Both the position numbers and the translations under genes were made by a program. Below, piece by piece: positions 57,179 through 64,000 of a stretch of DNA of 64,000 bases (the stretch's first letter is position 1; the number at the start of each line of letters is the position of its first letter). The stretch is from the NCBI GenBank assembly GCA_026182355.1, contig JAPFBL010000103.1:1054001-1118000 (forward strand). The letters run 5' to 3'. The notes beneath the pieces were generated by a model. That model searched no databases. It saw only the letters and a program-made list of their open reading frames with translations, and was not told where the DNA came from. This stretch comes from Hermatobates lingyangjiaoensis (Eukaryota > Arthropoda > Insecta > Hemiptera > Hermatobatidae).

Positions 57179-60129
57179 TGATGCAGAATCAGGAAACGAA
57201 GTTGAAAAGTTGTATTTGTATTACTCACACTACATATGCTTGTTACAAAACATATGCTGTATATTTAAATAAGTATGTTAAAAAAAAGATCATACATTCT
57301 GAGCTAAAGTATTCATCACAATGGTCATCTTCAATCAGTTGATCAATGAGGGCAGCTCATTCATAAGATTTATTTCAATTTTCATCTGTCATGTAAAAAA
57401 ACGTATAACATTACATAAAATGTGACAATTGCTTAATAGACAAAAATAAATATCAAAGAAAAAGTTATTTATACAGAAAAAATTGCTTTTCAAATTATTT
57501 ACAAATGTTATAACAGCCTATATCAATAAATGTGCTATTAACTGAAACATGCTTTATTGGCAATATTTTTCAATCAATAAGTAATGAATCCAGGCAACAG
57601 AAAAACGTTAATTGGCCGTATAGTAGTGTGATATGATGTGTCCTATAATACTCCAATGTATCATAACCAGCATAATAGACAATTATTATTAGTCATTAGT
57701 ATATATATTTTACATCATTAAAAGAAGGATCATTAAAAACAATTTGTTTTCAATTTACTGTAAGAAAAGTAAATTTTTATCGCAAACATAATTATTTATT
57801 TTCAAATATATAAATAATGACACATGAAAACCTAAAAGGATTTTGAAAAGGCTTTGTGAGTGTAAAATGTAGTTAAAAAAAATATTCAAAAAAGGTCTTA
57901 TAAATATTTTAATCCCTTTAATTATCATCACTAATTTTATTTGTAATGAAAGAAGTTAATATATTATTAATATTATATGTATATTTTCCATGAGAAATTA
58001 TTTGCCGTAATTGCCTTAGAATTTAAATTGGCAATATCATGTTTGACAGAGCAATTATATAAAATAAATTAAAACGAAATCAATTGAACCTCATTTTATG
58101 AAGAATTCAATTGAAGGTATAAGAAAAATTTGACTCGTTTCATCGGTGGAGCAATCGAAGCGTTGATGGGTAAAAAGGAAAAGAAATAACAGCCCGAACT
58201 TGTTGGCTTTCTTTTTATTTAGGAACAAAAAAGTAACTTTTATGCTTCAGTAAGCTCATATCTTTCAAAGGAAGAGCCTTTCGTGAAACATCCTTTATAA
58301 TAAATAAAATGCATCTAAATCTAGTAAAAACTTTCAACGGTTTTTTAAAATATTTTTTTTTTAATTCTTAGATTTTTTTTTAAAAAAAAAGTATATATAT
58401 CAAACAAAATCATGAAAAAGAATTCTTTGACTTAAATTTTTTGTTTGATAGATAAACTGAAAACTTGAACCATTTCAAATTTTGACCACTATAAATAACT
58501 GCTTACATAAAAGTAAAACACGTTTCAATTAAATACATTAATGAATCAACAAAAAATAGATAGAAAATGCAATATGGTGTTGTTTTATAAAATTAGAAGG
58601 CTTATGATGTTCTTTACAATTATTATGTAGTGTAAAATACGGTGGTCTTCAACCAAAAAGATTATAAGACGTCTAGCGGTACAAAAATATTTTATAATAG
58701 AACTATACGTATAATTCCGTTATAAAATATTGTTTTAATACGTATAATTTAGAAATTAGCATACGCTTAATTTCAAAAATACAAAATAAAAGCAAATTAG
58801 ATCTACTTTAGCATTAATACATATACATGCATTAATACTAAAAATGATTAATTTTTACAAAATTACTAGTTTTTGTAAAGTTATGCATATATAACTTTAA
58901 TACATATCTAACTTTTACTTTAAGTTATTATCTTCTTTTATTCCTTTCTTTGAGTTCTTTTTCCTGTATAATCGAAACAAGAAAAACTAAATATCGAAGT
59001 ATATAGGAGTGTATAATTGTTGGAAGGAAATTAATTGGTTGGGAACATCAAATCTCTCAGTCAAGAAGACGTGAATGGCGAACTGTGCTTCACTTAGTGA
59101 AATGTATGTATATATAAGCAGAAGAATCTCAATGAACACGTGATGCAATAAATAATGTTTAAACAACAAGGAAAAAGGAAGACAATCAGTTTTCAGTATC
59201 AATTTTTGATGTTTTCAATATATTTAGTGTTTGTTACTTTCAAATAAAGGACGTTTGCATTTTAAAACATGCAGTTTGTATATACTTCTTTGTATTATTT
59301 AGAAAAAATCTTTATTATATAAGGCTTATATACATAAATTGTATGTCTGTAAAGTATTTACAGACTTATCAAAACTCTCAAAAACACGCTACGGTCCATA
59401 ATCTTATATTTTGTATACAAAGATGAAATACAAATTCTATTTTGTTCTAATTTTTAAACAGCAAGAGCATTATTAAATACAATATTATAATTATACACCC
59501 TATTTCAATGGAATTATTATAGACCTCTTAATACTTTATAATCCTGGTTTATCTTCCTTTTTCTGTTTTTTTTTTTATTAAAAATATAAGTAAACTCTAT
59601 TGGAAGTAATATTTATTTTTAGTATTTTTTAATTATAAAATTAATCTGTTCTAAGTTTTAATTAGGTTAATTAGAATTAAAAAAATGAATGAATAGAAAA
59701 TTAAATTAAATTTACATTTATCTCCAGAGAGTGATTAAGTTATGGGCTAAATTAAAAAAGTCGAGCTGGTTTGCCTTCCATTACATATGAAAGTTAATTC
59801 ATGTTTTACCGTTTTAATAACAGTATTTTCTTTTCTTTGAGTATTCAATTTTCTTCATCGTATTTGTGACGTACAACTGTATCTTATATAATAACACATC
59901 TTATAATAAACTAGAGTAAACTGTCAATTAAGTACTGACATCAGAATCAGATGGAGTATTTTAAATAAGTAATCTTTTTGAACAGTCTGAAAAGTAAAAT
60001 ACATCTTCTTTGTTGTCAAAAAGGAGTTATGAAGTAGTGCTTCACGAATACATTTACATACACGATTTGATACGTTCCATGAAGTTTAAACGCTAAATTA
60101 TAAACGAGAAACAAAATAGAAAACTTGTA
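57179..60129. other. AT-rich, no gene; one PLE terminal box
   Basis: Probable 3' UTR of the Jockey remnant follows to about 57350. At 59130-59185 AACACGTGATGCAATAAATA and AATGTTTAAACAACAAGG match the PLE-related block at 14775-14960. The rest holds only short frames. Confidence 0.5.
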
Positions 60130-60610
60130 GTGGCTCTATGATATTTTTTCATAGATGTTTTTGGCATTTTTGTGATAAAATGGGAATATTTTCAAGTTTT
60201 AAATGGGAAAATTTGTCTCTAATATTCTATGTACAAGGAGGTCAGGTAAACTATGTAAGAGATCCATTGACTATTCGAATAAAAGCAATGATATTCTGTA
60301 AGAGATCATTTCGTAATATGACATCTACACTTTCGCTTTTCAAAAATGTTATTACTACTGTAGTTATAATAATGATATATGCATCAGTGGTCTGATATAC
60401 AAAAATAAGCGTATACATTGATAAGTGGATGAATGACTATCTGTACTACATCCAGGAATCAAGAACTAATCAACATCTCCCCTTTAGACATTTATATTAT
60501 ACCTAAGTGAAAGATTATATATTATAATATAGTAGAAGTATGATGTAATGTTTACTTACCATATGGTAGTGTTGTGTGTAGGCCATCCCGGATTTTTCCT
60601 TTCTGAAACC
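60130..60610 (+). repeat. Dispersed repeat DR-A, third long copy
   Basis: It is colinear with 1-386 and with the reverse of 606-985. Landmarks: GGTAAACTATGTAAGAGATC, TACACTTTCGCTTTTC, TTGATAAGTGGATGAATGAC, CAACATCTCCCCTTTAGACA, and a disturbed palindrome TTTACTTACCATATGGTAG before GTAGGCCATCCCGGATTTTT. Confidence 0.7.
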
Positions 60611-60894
60611 AGATAGGTTTAATCCAGACGATCATTAGTGATAACTTCTTCATATGCTGTTGAATATTCTATTGTTAAATATTTGTATTGTTGAATATTC
60701 TATTAGGTGTTTACTTTCTATTAAATTTTACCTTTCTTTGAGGTATGATTTTTCTAGAGGTATGTTTTTGATCTAATAAAGTTTTCAATATTTCCCAAAT
60801 TTCTGGAAGTTGTAGTTTAGTATTTTCGATGAAGAGGCATTTGAGACATATTTTCTTTTTTCTCAAGAATGGTAAAATGATCATTTTGGTTTGA

Positions 60895-61100
60895 TTTCTA
60901 TGCAGATCCTCTTTTATTCATCTATCAGCAATTTAGAGTGCATGTTGCATACGCTCAAATGCACTACTAGAAAGTATTTCTTTTCTTATAAGAAGGCAAT
61001 CTGCATATCTTTGTGTAGGGTGTCCAGTAGGTCATCTGCAACTAATTACCTAAGCAGTACCTTGGGAAACCATCAGCGAACAAAATTTATGCCGTGCTAG
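60895..61100 (+). repeat. DR-A-associated segment
   Basis: CCTCTTTTATTCATCTATCA, CAATTTAGAGTGCATG and TTCTTATAAGAAGGCA parallel 6650-6860. It lies downstream of a DR-A copy in both places, so it is probably part of the same larger element. The 69-codon frame here is not conserved in the other copy. Confidence 0.5.
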
Positions 61101-62166
61101 AACGTATATTAAATGAATTTGTGGTGGAGTTGTAAATACTGCTTTAATAGACAAGAAGTGGTCAATAGTGGTTCTTTTAAGACTTAGTCTTTAAGTTCAG
61201 ATTTGATTGTTAATTTTCCTCTGATAACAATGTTGTCCTTTTTCAACAAGCAAATTTGTTCTTTTTGAAGATTATGTCTCATTACTTCAAAGCAAATATA
61301 TAAATCAAAAAATTAAATTGAAAATTAAAAATGAAATCAAAACAAAATGAGTAAACTTAATAAATATGGATTAAAAATGATGATTCTGTTTAGGAGATAT
61401 ACTTAGATGTTTTATAGAAAGAGCTATAGGATTAGCTTTTAAATTGTAATATTTAACTGATATTGTTCATATTACTATAGATAGAATCTTATAGTTGGCA
61501 GTTTTAGTGTATAAATCTCTTTCAGAATCTTATCTCATAATATTTGTATTAAGACAATACTTAATACAAAATTAAATTTATTTTATCACTAGAAAATTGC
61601 CTGAAATTAGTTTCAGTTTTATCACAACGTACATGAGAGTATCTTTCCTATATTTCAATTTTATCCAAAATTAATTATATTCATAATCACATCCATTAGT
61701 ATTGTCTGACATAATCATTTAGTTAAAGGTGCAAAATGAAGGTTGATTACAATCCATTGCTAGCCATTCCTCACAAGCTAAAATACTTCACAAAATATAT
61801 GGTTCATTTGCCCTAGCATTTATAGAATTAAGAAATAATCTTTTTACAAATAGTATTTTGTCAAGATATCTTTAAATTTCTGTTATTAAACTTTTAAATA
61901 AGTATAAGGCGCAACGCGGCCAAACTATGAAAAAAATTGCCACTTATAGTCTGGAAAATACGTTATATGTTGCACCCTTGAACAAAGCTTAATATGAGAT
62001 TACATTTCCTTGTGTTTATGAATAATATTATCTTTGGGTATGAATTATTTTAATAGACATATGAAGACTTGACTCTTTTATTCTATATTACAAATGCGAT
62101 ACTAATTTAAGCAAATTCTTCAATTGATATTATGTTTACATATATATTTATATATGTAAACTGGGA

Positions 62167-62205
<39 letters not shown>

Positions 62206-64000
62206 CCCTATAGGCAGAAAAAACTGAAAATTTTATTGGGATTAAACTTAATTTTGCTGTTTTCAGTGAAATAGTTTTCTTTAAAGCATTCTAAATAAAC
62301 CAAATTTCCATCAATCAATATTCGGACTAAGCTAAACCTTAGCTTAAAATTTAAAGTTTGTATCATCAGAAGATTGGGTACAAACTAGTACCTGTTTTGT
62401 TATGTATAACAATAATGTTATACCTTTATCAAGGTTATGTTATATCTTTATCATACCTTCATAATGTGATACCTTTCCAATATTACAAATATTCTGAATA
62501 CAACAATTTGGTTCTTGACCATACCAGGAACTATTTGACTGCCAAAATTATTACAATTTTTCTAATGCTGTAACTTGTGAAGTAGTTTAAATATTTTAAC
62601 AGGAATCTACAAGCAAAGAGACATCTTGAAAAATGTATTTAAGGCACCAAAAACATGTAATTCAGTAAATATTGAACAATATTTTTTTTCATAACAACCA
62701 CCTTGATTGTAACCAAATAAAGAACTGAACAGACGCTTGTCAATAAGAATAAAATCTCATTTAAATATATTGGTTCAAGAAATATAACCTGTACTGTGGT
62801 TACATATTATACATAATTTTGTTATACTCCGTTAAATAGTGAAACCATGTTCACAAGATTTCAGATTCTAGCATAAGGTAAAATTCTCATACTTTTGTTC
62901 AATAGGGAACTTTCTTTTTATCAGAAGTAATGAAAAGTTATTCAGTCTGTGATTATCATTATACATTAAGCAGAAAAAAATGGCCTTTAATGATACAAAA
63001 TGGAAATAACGTAACCTTCTCATGAGTTTGTCATGAGCAAACTATACAATTTACAACACTGTAAAAAGTAATTTTCTGTATAATACCAAAATGATTTATC
63101 TAGCGGTGAATCTGAAGAGTGTTGGCAAATATTTTAATACTTATCAGTACACCCAACCCTCTAGTCTCTTTGCACAGGAATCAACAAAAACACTTTAAGA
63201 ATGGACTCAGAGAACATCAAAACTTGTTCTTTATCATAATATAAAAATAGAATTCTTGCATGATCTACATATTTTACTTATAGTAAATTAGCAGATAATT
63301 TTATATATAATACATTTTACTAATTTTTTCTATCACTAAAAAGTAATAATTTTTTTAAATTGCTCATGAACATTATAGTGTACTCTTGGTGAGACAGGAT
63401 TTCTTGATAAGCATGAAATCGATAAGTGGAAATCGATATTGGAACCGCGTACTTGTCTAATACTATCTGTTCGTAATATATTTTGGTATTGATTTATTCG
63501 CTTTTTTATCTTGTTTTTCTTTATATGTGAACACACGTAAATATTAAACGAAACTTCTGATATATTTTCGTTTCATTTAAATTATGTGTGATTTATTTTC
63601 TGCAGACCATACATCAACATTTGACAAAAAATATGACAAGAAAATATAGATTTAAATACAATTCCACTTTAAAATTAATAGCATTTGAACATGTGCGTAT
63701 CCACAGTTCAATGGAAACAGAAATAGGCAGAATATTATTATGCATAACTATATTTACAGATTTTGAAGAATACCTCAGTTTCCAACAAAAAGGGTAAATT
63801 ACAAAAAAATTAGTTTCAATAATTATTTTGACTAATATAAAATGGATCCATGAATACTTGAAACAGATTTAAATCAGATCAAGCCCCAAAATAAGTTGAC
63901 GAAAATAACTTTGGATACCTATTTGAAATTAAAAACATTATTATAAATATAGGGCTCAAATAGGAAACTTGTCATAATAGCGCTCAAAAATGACAATGAT
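61101..64000. other. AT-rich end of window, no gene recognised
   Basis: A TA microsatellite is at about 62170-62199, next to a small inverted repeat GTTTACATATA/TATATGTAAAC (62150-62180). TTTACTTATAGTAAA recurs at about 63272-63286 as an isolated copy of the DR palindrome. Short frames show no signature. Confidence 0.5.

Overview
This is an AT-rich (roughly 70% by eye) eukaryotic nuclear window made almost entirely of repeats and transposable-element debris. No intact host gene is visible. The best clue to the organism is a nuclear copy of mitochondrial DNA at 4986-6095 with the order trnL(UUR)-cox2-trnK-trnD-atp8-atp6. Placement of trnL(UUR) directly before cox2 is the derived arrangement of insects and crustaceans, so I infer a pancrustacean arthropod. 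cox2 reads correctly only with TGA as Trp. SINE tails made of CCTAA units, the complement of the common arthropod telomere repeat TTAGG, fit this.

Layout. 0-4 kb: inverted and tandem copies of a dispersed AT-rich repeat (here DR-A), a second repeat (DR-B) that has spawned a 55-bp tandem array, and a reversed SINE remnant. 5-6.1 kb: the mitochondrial insertion. 7.6-8.6 kb: a 5'-truncated non-LTR retrotransposon with RNase H, poly-A and a 13-bp target-site duplication. 9.2-10 kb: more dispersed repeat (DR-A, DR-C). 12.6-16.7 kb: a cluster of Penelope-like elements (PLEs) with GIY-YIG endonuclease ORFs on both strands and two large palindromes. 17.6-21.7 kb: a satellite with a monomer of about 160 bp that becomes a homogeneous 320-bp dimer. 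23.5-27.1 kb: a diverged tandem segmental duplication. 27.6-28.9 kb: second copies of DR-B and DR-C. 33.5-34.5 kb: a palindrome with 238-bp arms inside CA/TA microsatellites. 35.2-37.6 kb: 26 copies of a 91-bp satellite. 38.5, 44.9 and 53.2 kb: three tRNA-derived SINEs. 41.7-51.7 kb: a series of fold-back elements. 52.2-52.7 kb: a 23-bp minisatellite. 56.8-57.2 kb: a Jockey-type RT remnant. 60.1-61.1 kb: further DR-A sequence. Two candidate host exons stand out by composition and splice signals: 39425-39619 (+) and 47250-47321 (-).

The most interesting thread is a small RNA-like motif at nine or more sites, inside or beside PLE termini and fold-back elements: YUGANGA, one nucleotide, a hairpin, then GAAAC. 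The hairpin sequence differs from family to family but stays self-complementary. This matches the core of the hammerhead ribozymes known from Penelope-like elements, with one consistent extra nucleotide before stem II. In both PLE copies the order is GIY-YIG ORF, hammerhead-like motif, short leader ORF, (TA)n. That fits the partly tandem structure known for PLEs and suggests insertion into TA microsatellites.
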